Source of the DNA: JBCBKP01 sp038521625
GTDB lineage: Bacteria > Planctomycetota > Phycisphaerae > Phycisphaerales > UBA1924
NCBI GenBank assembly: GCA_038521625.1
Contig: JBCBKP010000010.1
Span: 1-64,000, forward strand
Direction of reading: 5' to 3'
DNA: 64,000 bases
Shown: positions 52,988-63,232 of the stretch, one piece after another
Layout of the letters: each line of letters opens with the position of its first letter
Position numbering within the stretch: position 1 is the first letter of the stretch
The notes under the pieces: generated by a model
What the model was told of the DNA's origin: nothing
Database searches by the model: none
The model's input: the letters and a program-made list of their open reading frames with translations, nothing else
Translations under genes and position numbers: made by a program

Positions 52988-53533
52988 ATGCAGAGCGTCG
53001 AATTCAAAGCCGAGCTGCGAGACGCGCCCCTGGCACGCGGGGCGCTTCCCCGGATCGGGGCCAAGCTCGTCGGCAAGCTCGAGCAGACCGACACCTATTT
53101 CAGGGTCACCAGCGGCGTGCTCAAGCTGCGACGCTGCTCGCACGCCGGCGAGCCCGAGCCGCCGGAGGTGATCCACGTCGAGCGGGCGACCGAGCGCCAG
53201 CCGCGGGTCTGCAGGTTCCGCATCTACACCGAGGCCGAGGCCCGCGAGCGCTTCGGCCAGCTGCCGCTGCCGGTCCGGACCATCGTGCACAAGCAGCGCG
53301 AGATCTGGATGCTCGGCGGGCTGCGGGTTCACCTCGACAGCGTGCAGCACGCCGGGCGGTTCATCGAGCTGGAGGCCCTTGTCAGCCGGCGACAGCACGT
53401 CGGCCGCTGCCACGAGATGATCGCCGCGGCGAGGCGCCGGCTTCAGCCCGCGCTCGGCGAGCCGCTGACCGCCGGCTACGCCGAACTCGTCGGCGACTCG
53501 GACGAGCGCGGCGTCGAGGCGCCCGCGGCCTGA
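52988..53533 (+). CDS. CYTH-domain protein (class IV adenylate cyclase-like)
   Basis: 181 residues. The CYTH fold forms a triphosphate-binding tunnel. Members include CyaB-type adenylate cyclases and thiamine-triphosphatases. Visible motifs are the N-terminal VEFKAELRD (ExKxE here, where CyaB has ExKxR), DTYFRVTSGVLKLRR, TIVHKQREIWMLGGLRVHLD and GRFIELEALV. The last two carry the usual C-terminal Arg and Glu residues. Substrate is not predictable. It follows ligA by 38 bp. TAGCGG, 6 bases before the ATG, is a weak version of the leaderless element. Confidence 0.8.
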   Translation: MQSVEFKAELRDAPLARGALPRIGAKLVGKLEQTDTYFRVTSGVLKLRRCSHAGEPEPPEVIHVERATERQPRVCRFRIYTEAEARERFGQLPLPVRTIVHKQREIWMLGGLRVHLDSVQHAGRFIELEALVSRRQHVGRCHEMIAAARRRLQPALGEPLTAGYAELVGDSDERGVEAPAA

Positions 53534-53543
53534 GCGCCGGCAA

Positions 53544-53617
53544 TCAGGGTGGCCGGATTTGAACCGACGACCTCGTGGACCCAAACCACGCGCTCTACCA
53601 AGCTGAGCTACACCCTG
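53544..53617 (-). tRNA. tRNA-Pro (anticodon TGG)
   Basis: 74 bases. Acceptor CAGGGTG/CACCCTG, D arm GCTC/GAGC, anticodon stem CGTGG/CCACG with loop TTTGGGT (anticodon TGG), T arm GTCGG/CCGGC with one G-T pair and loop TTCAAAT. All stems pair. CCA is not encoded. An inverted repeat overlaps its first two bases. Confidence 0.95.
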
Positions 53618-53637
53618 GGCGTCGTCTCCGACGCCCA
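53616..53637. repeat. 9-bp inverted repeat at the 5' end of tRNA-Pro
   Basis: TGGGCGTCG and CGACGCCCA are separated by TCTC, a perfect 9-bp stem between the end of the giant pseudopilin gene (53718) and tRNA-Pro, both on the minus strand. It could terminate the pilin operon or structure the tRNA leader. There is no T-tract. Confidence 0.4.
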
Positions 53638-53717
53638 AGCGTATCCACCCGGGCCCGAAGACCCGCACCTGCCCACCCGGCGTCGGCCGCCGGTCTCGAA
53701 CCGAACCGCTCGGTCGA

Positions 53718-56700
53718 TCAGAGCGGCACCTCGCGGAAGGCGACGATCCGCGGGCGGTCGCCCTCGCTGACCACGTTCGACCGGTCGATGATCATCAGGA
53801 ACCGCTTCTGGTAGGTCGGCGTCATCGGGTCCGACCGCGACAGCCCCTCGACGTCGTCGCGGGCGTAGCCGCGGAGGACGAACCACGCGGCGTAGAGGTC
53901 GCTGCGGACGTCGGTGGTCTCGAGGATGCCGTCGAGCAGCGCGAGACGTTCCATGTAGTCGTTTGCGACGGCGTCCTGGAAGATGTGGCGGTTGTTGCTG
54001 GCGGCGCTGTTGTCCGGATCGGCTCGGAAGCGACCGGGCAGCATCGACACGCGATAAATATCCCCTTCACCGGAATCCGAGGCACCGCTGCCGAGCGAGC
54101 CGAGCGCGATCGGCTGCGTCGCGGCGATCGGATCGGTGAAGTCGCGACCGTAGAAGTCGGGAAGCAGATGCCTCACGTTCTGAAGGCGGTTGCCCCAGTT
54201 CGCCGCGTTCGGCAGCCCGAGCGCCGCCGCGCGGTCTGGCGTCGCCATGGTCGCGGCGAGCACCTCGGCGGCCGAGCCCAGACCGGGCTGCCAGCGGATG
54301 CCGGGGATGCCGTTCATGCGCGTGCGTCCGAGGCCGTCGCTGCCCGAACCCGCGATCGAGTCCTCGAGACCGTTGGTCAGCAGCACGTCCTCGATGTCCG
54401 GGTCAGTGTTGGCGAAGCCCCCGTCGTCGAAGCGGAAGTCGAGCGCCGGGCCCCCGGGCGAAAGGCCCTGCCCGGCGGTGTCGAGATCGAAAGCCGACGA
54501 TGCCCGCGCGATCGCGCTGCGGCGGTCTCGATAGGCGATGACCGATGCTGCGGCATCCGGCGTACGGATCCGGGCGTCCGAGCCGGTCTGCGAGAACGGG
54601 TCGGGGATGCCGATACCGATCGGCAAGTCGGCGTTGGTGCCATCGTTGAATCCCTGCGACCCGCCGCCCTTGGCGCCGGCGGGCATCGACCGGACGACGC
54701 TCCACTCATTGTTCGCTTCCGTCCGACCGCCGCTGGTCGGACCGGCGTTGGCGATCGTTTCCAGAGGCACGACGTTCGGGTCGCCCGCGGTGACGTCGAC
54801 GGCCACGGGTGGCGCTAGGCCCGGCAGCAGGCGCACGATCTCCGGCATCGCCGTGTTGATGTTGACGATGCCGCGTCGGAGCCTGGATACGTTGAGGCGA
54901 CCCGGCGTCGCCGCCGGGTCGTACGTGCCCGGCACTACGGCGTTCAGCACGTTGAAGGCCATCGGGACGCCCGAGCCGACGATGTAGTCGCCGATCATTC
55001 CGCGGTCCTCGAGGTTAGATGTCAGGTCCGGCTCGAAGAGGGCCGGTCGAGCCGCGGGATCGTCGTTGTTGACGAACGCGACGTAGTCGTCGAGGCGGAG
55101 ACGCCCGTTGTCGAGCAGGAACTCGGACTGGGCGTCGGTCGGGTTCTGGACCAGGTTGCGGTAGAAGAACAGGTGCGGGTCGGTACCCACGGCGGTGTTG
55201 TAGAACGCGGCCTCCTCGAAGCCGAGCGCGGCCGCCAGCGCTTCGCCGAGCGTCACCCAGCGGACGCCGACGGTGCTGATTGCCGAGGAGGGGAAGAGGT
55301 CGAGCGGGTTCGCGTCCGCGCCGGTCACGACCCGCGACGGGCCGACGCCGAGCGGCAGGAGAAGATCGGAGATCCGCGCCGTCGAGATCTGGCGATCGGC
55401 CGGCATCGCCATCGAACTCGCCATCGAATCGGGGAAGTCACGGAACTCGTTGTTCGGCAGGATCAGCGAGGCACCGAGCGATTCGATGGGCGTGCCGGCG
55501 GCCGTCCCCGGTGCTCCGGGAGCCGCATCGTCGCCAACGAAACGACGCACCTCGTTCTTCGTCGTCGAAGTCGTGTCGGCCGGGTGCTCGGGGAGCGACT
55601 CGAACCAGCGGTTGGCCGAGGGGTTCATCCGAAGATCGTCTAGAAAGTCTGGGAACGAGCGCAGCTCGTACCGGAGCATCCCGGCGACCTCGACGCTGGG
55701 CGCGAAGTCGGAGAGAGACGGCGCTGTCACCTCCGGAAGCACCGGCCCGATCCGCGAGCCCGGCACGCCGCCGACGCGGTCCACGAGCCACGGCGGGATC
55801 GTGCCCGGGCCGAAATCACCAACCGTCGCGGTCGTGCCCGAGAGATCGCCCTTTCGGACGCCACCGAATCGGATCAGCGTCAACCCGGCACTGCCGTTGC
55901 TCTCAACGATGCCAGAGGAGAACGCGCCCGGCCCCCCAGCGACGAGCGAGATCGTGTTGTTGATCTCAAGCGCGGGGTTCTCCGGCAGTCTGCCGCTCAC
56001 GAATCGGCTGTCGTCGTCGATCATGCCGGCGTCGCGGTCGATGATGCGGTCAACGAGCTGGTCGTTCTCGATCCAAAGCGGTGTCACAGGCGGAGCGTCG
56101 GGCCCGGTGAGCCCCGTGACACCATTCGGTTCGAAGCTCGTATTCGGAGCCTCGGTGTCGTTCGGCTGCAGGAGCGGCCCGTCCTCGAGCACCGTGCGCC
56201 AGAGACGGATCTCGCGTCGGCTGCGGTTGTCTTGGTCGTCCGGGCGTGCCGCCAGCGTGCCGGTCTGACCACCACCGGCCTCCCGCGCCTGCGCCCCGAC
56301 GACACGCTGCGTGAAGTCCACGAACGCGCCGGACGTTGCACCGCCCGAGACGTTCAGCGCCTGCCCGGTGCGAGGATCGATCTGGAGCATCCGGAAGACG
56401 TCCGAACTGTTGATCCGAGCGCCGGTGCCAACGCCGGAGCCGTCGAAGTCGAAGAGCCGCTGCGATTGGTCGAGCCTCGTCAGAAGGTCACCGAGCGGGT
56501 CGCCCGTCGAGGCCGACGGCAGGTTCGAGAGCACGAACTCCATATCGAACCAGCGCTGCCCGAGCGCGTTCAGATCATCGTGCGCGGAGAAGTAGTAGAT
56601 CCTCGACTGACCGGGCTCGAGCGTGTCGCCGGCGAATCGCGTCGGCGTCCTCTGGTTGTCGACCGGCGCGAGACCGAAGAAGCGGCCGCCGAATTCGAGG

Positions 56701-59700
56701 TAGTAGTTAAATCGCCGCACATCGGCGAAAGCACCCGGCACGCCCATCGTCGCGCCCTCCACAAAGTTCAGCGCGACCGGCTCATCGAAGGGGTTGGTGA
56801 TCTCGACCAGCAGAAGCTGAAGCATCAGGTCGGGATTTGTCCCGTTCCGCGTCGTGTTGATGTCCGACTCGGTGACGAGGGATGGGTTGTTGATCCTGAA
56901 CAGGTCGATGTCCATCTGCGAAGAGCCGCCCACGTCGACCGTGCTCAGCTCGTTCTCGCCGCCTGGCAGGCCGAGGCTCGGCCCGGCCCCCGTCTCCGGC
57001 GTGTCGACGTAGATCACCAGCGTCGCGGCCTCGGTGATGACCGGGTGCGCTTCGATTCCGTAGACCTCGACGATCTGGCGCTCCGGATCCACGGCGCCGC
57101 CCGGGCGCTCGATCTCGTTCGGGAGCGACGGATCGCGGTCTGCCCCGTCGTTGACATCATTGAGAACCAAGCGGCGGCCGGCCCGCCAGGAGAGGAACGG
57201 GTCGGTCTGGAAGTCGGTGGCGCCCTTGCCGTTGACCGAGGCGTAGGGCTGGTTCTCGTCGGGCTTGTTCGCGTCGCCCAGCAGCAGCGTCGCGACCGTC
57301 GGCAGGCTGTCCTCGTCGTAGAGATCGGCCATGTTGACCGCCATGTGCCCGGCGATCCGCATCGCGATCTCGGGCCCGCGGTGGCCGTAGAACAGCGTCG
57401 AGAGCGGACCGGAGCTCGTCGGGTCATTGATCGCGGGATCCCACGCCGATAGTGCGCCCTTGGTCGCGGCGGAGGAGGGCGGTTCGCCGAACAGCTTGTT
57501 CACGTCACGGCTGACGGTGTCGCCGGCCGACCCCTGCGAGAGCTCGGGGAGCAGGGCGCCAGCGTATAGGCGGAACAGACGCTCCAGACCCTCGCGCCGC
57601 TGACGGGCCCCGTCCTCGTCACGCCGCTGGTTCGGCTCGACGCTCCCGATACCCTCGAAGAGATCGTCGAAGCCGAGGCGGACGTCCTCAGCGCCGTCGA
57701 GCGCGAGCGTGAACGGGCGGACGTCGCTCTCGGTGTTCGCGTTGCCGACGTCGGAGCGGAGCGGCAGCGTGCGATTGCGCAGCGGCGTCGCGCCGCTGTC
57801 GGTCGTCAGACGCGTCCGCGGGTTGAGCGCCCAGAGCGCGAGGGTCTCGCTATCGAGGATGCTGTCGCCGAAGGCCCGTTGGTTGGCGTTGGGCGAGGGG
57901 TCGAAGATGTTGTCGTGGTTGTCGCGCTCGAGCTCGAGCGGGCGGTTGGACCGCAGCGGGTCGTAGCGCGTCGTGTCGTCGGCAACGATCCTGCCGCCGC
58001 CGAAGCTGGTGCCGAAGTCGATATCGAACCGCCCGGCGGTGACCGACTCGAGACGGGAGGTCACCAGCGGGTCGTTGAGGCCGCCGAAGGACAGAAGCTC
58101 GACCAGGTCCTCGACCCCGAAGACGTTGGTGCCGAAGGCCCGCCGCTCGGGCAGCCCGTCGTCGAGGGCGAACGGGCTGACCGACGTGATCGCGCCGGCG
58201 TAGTCGAGACGGAGCAGACCGACCTCACGCGGGTCTCGTGCCTCGATCGCGCGCCCGTAGTCCCGCCGGCCATCGGCGTCCGTGCGGCCGTCCTCGTACA
58301 GGCCCCAGGTGAACGGCGAGACGTCGCTGAGCTGCGACCTCAGACCGAACGGATCGAACCCCGGGGGGACGGCGTCGTCGGAACCGGACTCCTCGTACGG
58401 GAAGTCCGGGTCGTTCTCGATCGCGCGGCGGATCGCGCTGTACGCGAGTCGCCCGCTGTAGATCGACGAGAAATCCAGCGAAGCGCCGGCGAGGCCGCCC
58501 CAGTTGCCGCTGTCGATGACGTAGCCCGAGTAGTCGTCGCCGATGCGGACCGTCGGGAAGTCTTCCTGGAGCAGCTGCGGCTGCTCGATGAAGCGGTAGG
58601 AGAGCGCGCTGTCGCCCCCGGCCTGCCAGGTCACGCCGCGCGGCACCAGGAAGTCCATCGCCGCGTCCTGCATCGTCAGCAGGCGGCGGAGGTCGATCTC
58701 GGCGACCGACGAGCCGAGCGGCGTCGAGGTCGTCGGCGAGGTGAGCTGGTCGGTCGCGGTGTTGACGTTGACCAGCGCCGAGAGGTCGATCACGCGCGCG
58801 CCCACGAACCACCGCAGGTCGCCCTCGGGCAGCAGCGGCGCCGGGTTGTCCTGGTCGCGGGCGTTGACAAGCTCGACCCAGCGTGCGTCGGCGATGCCGT
58901 CGCCGTCGGCGTCGGCGTACTGGTAGTCCGGGTAGTCGGGGCTGTCGAAGCCCGCGATCGCGCCGTTGCGGTCCTCGATGCTGAAGCCGTCGTTCAGCGG
59001 GAAGGCCATGTAGCGCTGGTTCGCCGTGAACCACGCCGGGCGGTTCAGCACCTCGGGCTGGTCGGTCGACCTGCGGATGCCGTACGGCAGCTGCGTCGTG
59101 GCCCGGAGCCGCGCGTCGGTCTTGGCCTGCAGCAGCGACATCCGGAAGGTCATCGCGGCGCGGCCGTCGATGATGCCGATGCCGGAGGGCGCGTCGAAGT
59201 TGCTGCCGCCCCGTCCCGTGCCGTCATCGCGGAGATTGTAGAGATTCACGAATCGCCCGTCGGGGGCGATGTTGGTGATGTGCCGCCAGTCCCGGTCGTC
59301 GAGCCAGTACAGCCGCGGATCGACCGCGCCGCCGATCTGGAAGGAATGGAGCCGGCCGACGCGGTTGCTCGCGATGGTCTCGCGGGCATCGAGCAGGCCG
59401 GCGAAGCTCGGGCGTGGCGAGGCGAGCCATGGATCCGAAGCGATGCCGGCGCCGCTGCGCCTGCCCAGGGCGCCGGGCCCGGGCCGGCCCGTGGGCGTGA
59501 AGAGGTCCGGGTCGGGTTCGCTCGACTCGAGGCCGGGGATCCCGGTGAGTTCGCCGACGCTGAATCGCGTGAAGTCGCTGATCGGCGCGTCGGTGACCTC
59601 GCGCCGGAGCCGGATCTGCGCGCCGCCCGAGCCGCCCACCGGGCCGAGCTCGGCGTAGTAGTCGAGCCGGTCGTCGCCGACGACGCCCGCGATCCACTCC

Positions 59701-59876
59701 GCCACAGCGCGCTCGACGCTCGCGTTCTCCTGGGTGCGTTCGACCGAGCTGGCGACGCGCTGGTCGGCCTGTCCGATCGTGACGTACAGCGCGGCCAGGA
59801 CCGAGATGAGCGCCAGCGTGCCGACCGCCACGATCAACGCGCTGCCCCGCTCCGATGTCGTTCGCTTGCGTGCCAT
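53718..59876 (-). CDS. Giant GspK/PilX-like pseudopilin
   Basis: 2052 residues, against about 300-400 for ordinary GspK. The N-terminus has a prepilin-like site and helix: SERGSALIVAVGTLALISVL (residues 8-27), with cleavage expected after Gly11 and a coiled region (RTQENASVERAVAEWIAGVV) as in GspK/PilX. The remaining 1950 residues are Asp/Arg/Thr-rich, probably beta-dominated, without a recognised domain. Repeated phrases such as VNINTAMPEIVRLLPGL and DLSALVNVNTATDQL match the GspK helix-hairpin-helix region, where they are usually VNINTA. It ends the pseudopilin operon, 46 bp after the GspJ-like gene. GGAG lies 7 bases before the ATG at 59876. Confidence 0.75.
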   Translation of the reverse strand: MARKRTTSERGSALIVAVGTLALISVLAALYVTIGQADQRVASSVERTQENASVERAVAEWIAGVVGDDRLDYYAELGPVGGSGGAQIRLRREVTDAPISDFTRFSVGELTGIPGLESSEPDPDLFTPTGRPGPGALGRRSGAGIASDPWLASPRPSFAGLLDARETIASNRVGRLHSFQIGGAVDPRLYWLDDRDWRHITNIAPDGRFVNLYNLRDDGTGRGGSNFDAPSGIGIIDGRAAMTFRMSLLQAKTDARLRATTQLPYGIRRSTDQPEVLNRPAWFTANQRYMAFPLNDGFSIEDRNGAIAGFDSPDYPDYQYADADGDGIADARWVELVNARDQDNPAPLLPEGDLRWFVGARVIDLSALVNVNTATDQLTSPTTSTPLGSSVAEIDLRRLLTMQDAAMDFLVPRGVTWQAGGDSALSYRFIEQPQLLQEDFPTVRIGDDYSGYVIDSGNWGGLAGASLDFSSIYSGRLAYSAIRRAIENDPDFPYEESGSDDAVPPGFDPFGLRSQLSDVSPFTWGLYEDGRTDADGRRDYGRAIEARDPREVGLLRLDYAGAITSVSPFALDDGLPERRAFGTNVFGVEDLVELLSFGGLNDPLVTSRLESVTAGRFDIDFGTSFGGGRIVADDTTRYDPLRSNRPLELERDNHDNIFDPSPNANQRAFGDSILDSETLALWALNPRTRLTTDSGATPLRNRTLPLRSDVGNANTESDVRPFTLALDGAEDVRLGFDDLFEGIGSVEPNQRRDEDGARQRREGLERLFRLYAGALLPELSQGSAGDTVSRDVNKLFGEPPSSAATKGALSAWDPAINDPTSSGPLSTLFYGHRGPEIAMRIAGHMAVNMADLYDEDSLPTVATLLLGDANKPDENQPYASVNGKGATDFQTDPFLSWRAGRRLVLNDVNDGADRDPSLPNEIERPGGAVDPERQIVEVYGIEAHPVITEAATLVIYVDTPETGAGPSLGLPGGENELSTVDVGGSSQMDIDLFRINNPSLVTESDINTTRNGTNPDLMLQLLLVEITNPFDEPVALNFVEGATMGVPGAFADVRRFNYYLEFGGRFFGLAPVDNQRTPTRFAGDTLEPGQSRIYYFSAHDDLNALGQRWFDMEFVLSNLPSASTGDPLGDLLTRLDQSQRLFDFDGSGVGTGARINSSDVFRMLQIDPRTGQALNVSGGATSGAFVDFTQRVVGAQAREAGGGQTGTLAARPDDQDNRSRREIRLWRTVLEDGPLLQPNDTEAPNTSFEPNGVTGLTGPDAPPVTPLWIENDQLVDRIIDRDAGMIDDDSRFVSGRLPENPALEINNTISLVAGGPGAFSSGIVESNGSAGLTLIRFGGVRKGDLSGTTATVGDFGPGTIPPWLVDRVGGVPGSRIGPVLPEVTAPSLSDFAPSVEVAGMLRYELRSFPDFLDDLRMNPSANRWFESLPEHPADTTSTTKNEVRRFVGDDAAPGAPGTAAGTPIESLGASLILPNNEFRDFPDSMASSMAMPADRQISTARISDLLLPLGVGPSRVVTGADANPLDLFPSSAISTVGVRWVTLGEALAAALGFEEAAFYNTAVGTDPHLFFYRNLVQNPTDAQSEFLLDNGRLRLDDYVAFVNNDDPAARPALFEPDLTSNLEDRGMIGDYIVGSGVPMAFNVLNAVVPGTYDPAATPGRLNVSRLRRGIVNINTAMPEIVRLLPGLAPPVAVDVTAGDPNVVPLETIANAGPTSGGRTEANNEWSVVRSMPAGAKGGGSQGFNDGTNADLPIGIGIPDPFSQTGSDARIRTPDAAASVIAYRDRRSAIARASSAFDLDTAGQGLSPGGPALDFRFDDGGFANTDPDIEDVLLTNGLEDSIAGSGSDGLGRTRMNGIPGIRWQPGLGSAAEVLAATMATPDRAAALGLPNAANWGNRLQNVRHLLPDFYGRDFTDPIAATQPIALGSLGSGASDSGEGDIYRVSMLPGRFRADPDNSAASNNRHIFQDAVANDYMERLALLDGILETTDVRSDLYAAWFVLRGYARDDVEGLSRSDPMTPTYQKRFLMIIDRSNVVSEGDRPRIVAFREVPL

Positions 59877-59922
59877 CACAGTGCTCCGCGACGGGCGCCG
59901 GCCGCTCGGCCGGCGCTCGCGC

Positions 59923-61938
59923 TCAAAGTCCATCGACGTCCGGCACCCGGAAGGTCACCTGGTACGTCTGCTCGCTCGACAGGTCCGCCTCGTCAGCGAA
60001 CCGGAAGGTCACACGGATCAGCTTGGGCCAGGGCCAGGGCTCGAGCCTGTCGGTCTCGAAATCCCCACCGTCGCGCTCGATCAGCGTCTGGCCGAAGGTG
60101 TAGTACGCGATCGACGGTCCGCTACCGCTCTGACCCTGCAGCGACCGCGTGATCAGCTGGGTCGCCGCGCCGGTCAGCGGGAACTGGACCACGCTCGCCC
60201 GCGTCGGGTCGAACCGCGGCAAGATCGCCGCCGGGTCGTCGTCGTCCTCATCGTCCCAGAATTCGCGAGGGATGACGAAGTCGTTCCGCTGCTCGAGCAG
60301 CGTGTCGTCGTACTGGGGCAGGTCGTTCTCGCCGTCGAGGAGACCGTCCTCCTCCCAGTAGTCCGCGATGAGCCGCTCGCCCCGCGCCGGCTCGTACAGC
60401 CCGTCGACTCCGCCCGGGGTGTCGCCCCAGCGGCGGATGCCGTGCCAGATCGGAGCGCCGAAGCCGGGGTTCGGGAATCCGTCGACGGTCTCGCGGTTGT
60501 CGATGATGCCAAAGCTGAACTCGACGATGAACTCGGTGCAGCGCGGCAGGAAGACGAAGCTCGACAGCATGTCCTGGTCGGCGAGGCGGTACGCGCTCGC
60601 GGCGCGCTGCTGCGGGTTGTCGTCGCTCGAGAGCCCGAGCGTGCGCGTCGGCGACAGCTCGTAGCGGATGCGGGATCCCTCCACGCGTCCGCTCACCGGG
60701 TCGCGCGTCTGGTAGCTCCAGACCTCGCTCGGCAGCCCGTCGAGCATCCAGGCCTGCGTCGCGAGCACGCCCGTCCCCCGGAAGCCATCGACAACCGCGC
60801 CGAAATCCCCCGTTCCGAACAGGCTGAGCTGGCTGTCGAGGGTCGCGGACCGGTTGATCCCGAGCGGCGGGATGATCGCGTTCCCGCTGCGGTCGAGCGG
60901 CCCCCGCACGATCGCGTCCACGTCGTCCAGCGTGGTCGCCGCGATGTCGACGATCCCCGACTGCGCCGTGGGGCGGGCGAGGACGCCGGTCGAGCCCGAC
61001 GCGCCGTCGAGATCGGCACCGAGACCGACGATCGTTCGAACGAACGGGGCGAAGCCCGAGTCGGCGAGCTGGCTCAGCGGGGGCTCGGTGACCGCGAGCG
61101 AGCGGAACAGGCTCATCTGCGCCGGCTGCGCCGCGATCTGGCGCGGGCTGTCGAGCAGTTCGGACTGCTGCGCGGCGGTGAGCGTGAACCCGACCAGCGT
61201 CGGGGGCAGGTCGCTCAGCCGCGGACGCGGCGGCGACAGCAGCGTCACATGGCGGAGAAGCGACCAGTCGGTCGCGAACTGATTGGGATTGTCGAACTGC
61301 TCCGCGACGACGCCGAGCCGAGAGTCCTGCAGCAGCGGGCTCTGATCCACGCCGATCACGCCCGTGGCCGGCGCGTTCAGGTTCGGATCCGTGATCGGGA
61401 GCGATACCCGCGGCGTTAGAAAGGTCGTGTCGTCGATCGGGTTGTCCGGTGAGTCGGCACCGCCGAGATCAACGGGCAGGCGCTGGCCGTGCCCGTAGTA
61501 GATCCGGGCCGTGTCGCTGCGGGCGACGAGCGCGGGATCGAGCGGGGCGCGCAGCGTGGCGAAGTCGTCCCGGGCGAAGAACATGATCTGGTCGATCCGG
61601 CGCGGGCGCGGCAATTCGTCGTCCGGCGTCAGCCCCACCAGCACCGGATCGAGGGCGGCGATCTCGTTCGACCGGTACCGCGTGATCTCGTTGGCGATGA
61701 CCAGGAAGCCCTCGGTGCGCACCATGCGGTCGAAGTCGCGGCGCATCACACGCTCGACCCGGGCCGCCACCCGGTTGACGTTGCTCAGGCGCTGCCCGGC
61801 GGTCACCGTCTCGCCGACCGTCGCGAAGATCGAGGCGATCGCCACCGTCACGATAGAGACCAGCGCCACCGCGAGGATCACCTCGAGGAGCGTGAAGCCG
61901 CCCGCCGCGGTCCGGGTTGTCATTCGAGTCGCTCGCAC
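59923..61938 (-). CDS. GspJ/PilW-like pseudopilin, enlarged
   Basis: 671 residues, about three times the usual GspJ length. Prepilin cleavage site GG/FTLLEVILAVALVSIVTVAI near residue 14, then the helix GQRLSNVNRVAARVERVMRRDF typical of PulJ/GspJ proteins, which sit in a minor pseudopilin complex. The remaining 600 residues are unrecognised. The GTG at 61938 follows GAGGTGAG. An ATG at 61923 is the alternative. It lies 4 bp after the preceding stop, in one operon. Confidence 0.8.
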   Translation of the reverse strand: MRATRMTTRTAAGGFTLLEVILAVALVSIVTVAIASIFATVGETVTAGQRLSNVNRVAARVERVMRRDFDRMVRTEGFLVIANEITRYRSNEIAALDPVLVGLTPDDELPRPRRIDQIMFFARDDFATLRAPLDPALVARSDTARIYYGHGQRLPVDLGGADSPDNPIDDTTFLTPRVSLPITDPNLNAPATGVIGVDQSPLLQDSRLGVVAEQFDNPNQFATDWSLLRHVTLLSPPRPRLSDLPPTLVGFTLTAAQQSELLDSPRQIAAQPAQMSLFRSLAVTEPPLSQLADSGFAPFVRTIVGLGADLDGASGSTGVLARPTAQSGIVDIAATTLDDVDAIVRGPLDRSGNAIIPPLGINRSATLDSQLSLFGTGDFGAVVDGFRGTGVLATQAWMLDGLPSEVWSYQTRDPVSGRVEGSRIRYELSPTRTLGLSSDDNPQQRAASAYRLADQDMLSSFVFLPRCTEFIVEFSFGIIDNRETVDGFPNPGFGAPIWHGIRRWGDTPGGVDGLYEPARGERLIADYWEEDGLLDGENDLPQYDDTLLEQRNDFVIPREFWDDEDDDDPAAILPRFDPTRASVVQFPLTGAATQLITRSLQGQSGSGPSIAYYTFGQTLIERDGGDFETDRLEPWPWPKLIRVTFRFADEADLSSEQTYQVTFRVPDVDGL

Positions 61939-61942
61939 CGGC

Positions 61943-63232
61943 TCACCTCAGGTTGAAGACTTCGATCGCCGCCGGGACCTGCGGCGTGAACACGATCTGG
62001 CGCAGCTTCGAGGCCCGCTCGGCCGGCGTGGCGTCCGCGGGCGCGCCGTCACCGTCCCGCAATCTCGAGGGCGAGTACGGCGGGTCCACCTGGATCACGT
62101 TCGCGCCCGGGCCCAGGTTCAGCCCGGCACGCTCGAGCACCTCCTCGCTGGGGACGGCGATGACCCGACGCACGTTGCCGAGGTTGTCCACGAAGAGCTG
62201 CCCGTTTCGCTCGATGAAGCCGAAGGTCCGCGCCGGGTCGAAGCCGCCGATCAGGTCGGTCTCGACGCCGGCGTCGCCCTGGATCGACAGAAGCACGAAT
62301 CGCCCGCGCAGCTCCGGGTCACCGGCGTCGAAATTGTCGAGAAGCTCGGCCGTCAGCCCGAACGGCACCGAGTAGTCGCCGATCCCGTTGCGCGTCGCGG
62401 TGCCGGAGCCGTAGTCGAACGCGACCGGGAACGGCGCCGCGGCGACGCCGCGATCCGACTCGCCGTTCGCGTTCGTGAGCAGCTCGGCGATCGATCGCCC
62501 GCCGCCCGCCCGGATGCCAGGGTCGATTCGGCGCAGGAACAGCGCCGCCTGGATGCCGCCGCTCTCGCTCCGGCGCAGGACGATGTCCCAGACGTACAGC
62601 GGCTGCAGCTCGAGCCCCGCCCCGCCGGCCAGCGGCACGCCGGTCGAGAACGGTTTGGGGTACAGCCGCGCCTCGACAGGAATGCCGGTGCGGATCTCCT
62701 CACGGAGATTCACCGGCAGGGCACGCTGGTACTCGTCGGCTCGAGCCCGCACCAGCGGGATCTCTCCCTGCTCGACGTAGCGCTGCCGCAGCTCGCCGCC
62801 CGTCGGCGCGTTCCGATCCCAGATCCAGTCGACCTCCCAGAGGTAGCTAAATGCCCCATCCTGAAACCCGCTCGGCGGCGGGTTGTCCTCGTCGCTCGCC
62901 GGGCCGTATTCCCGGCCCTGGCCGAGACCGAAGTCGTAGTTTCCGGCCTCCTGGTCGCCCGTGTCGAACAGCGGCCCCGCGGCGACATTCTGGCCCATGA
63001 GTCCGTTGCCGATGTCCTGGATCTGCAGCGCCCGCAGCAGCCCGCCCTCGGCGAGCAGGTCCGACTGGATCGCCGACGTCACCACGGTCGCGTTGATCCG
63101 GTCGCTCGCCTCGCGCTGCTGGCGGATGACCGCGGGGAAGATCGAGCCGATCCCGAGCAGGCCGATCGCCAGGATCAGCACCGCGAAGAGCACCTCGATC
63201 AGCGTGAACGCCGGACGCATGCGGGACCTCAT
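61943..63232 (-). CDS. GspI/PilV-like pseudopilin
   Basis: 429 residues. Prepilin N-terminus RPA/FTLIEVLFAVLILAIGLLG with Glu at position 5 of the mature protein, followed by IGSIFPAVIRQQREASDRINATVVT as in PilV/GspI minor pilins. The body is larger than normal. The ATG at 63232 overlaps the stop of the upstream gene (ATGA), with GGTGGAG as ribosome site. Chosen over the longer open frame because the pilin leader starts there. Confidence 0.82.
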   Translation of the reverse strand: MRSRMRPAFTLIEVLFAVLILAIGLLGIGSIFPAVIRQQREASDRINATVVTSAIQSDLLAEGGLLRALQIQDIGNGLMGQNVAAGPLFDTGDQEAGNYDFGLGQGREYGPASDEDNPPPSGFQDGAFSYLWEVDWIWDRNAPTGGELRQRYVEQGEIPLVRARADEYQRALPVNLREEIRTGIPVEARLYPKPFSTGVPLAGGAGLELQPLYVWDIVLRRSESGGIQAALFLRRIDPGIRAGGGRSIAELLTNANGESDRGVAAAPFPVAFDYGSGTATRNGIGDYSVPFGLTAELLDNFDAGDPELRGRFVLLSIQGDAGVETDLIGGFDPARTFGFIERNGQLFVDNLGNVRRVIAVPSEEVLERAGLNLGPGANVIQVDPPYSPSRLRDGDGAPADATPAERASKLRQIVFTPQVPAAIEVFNLR

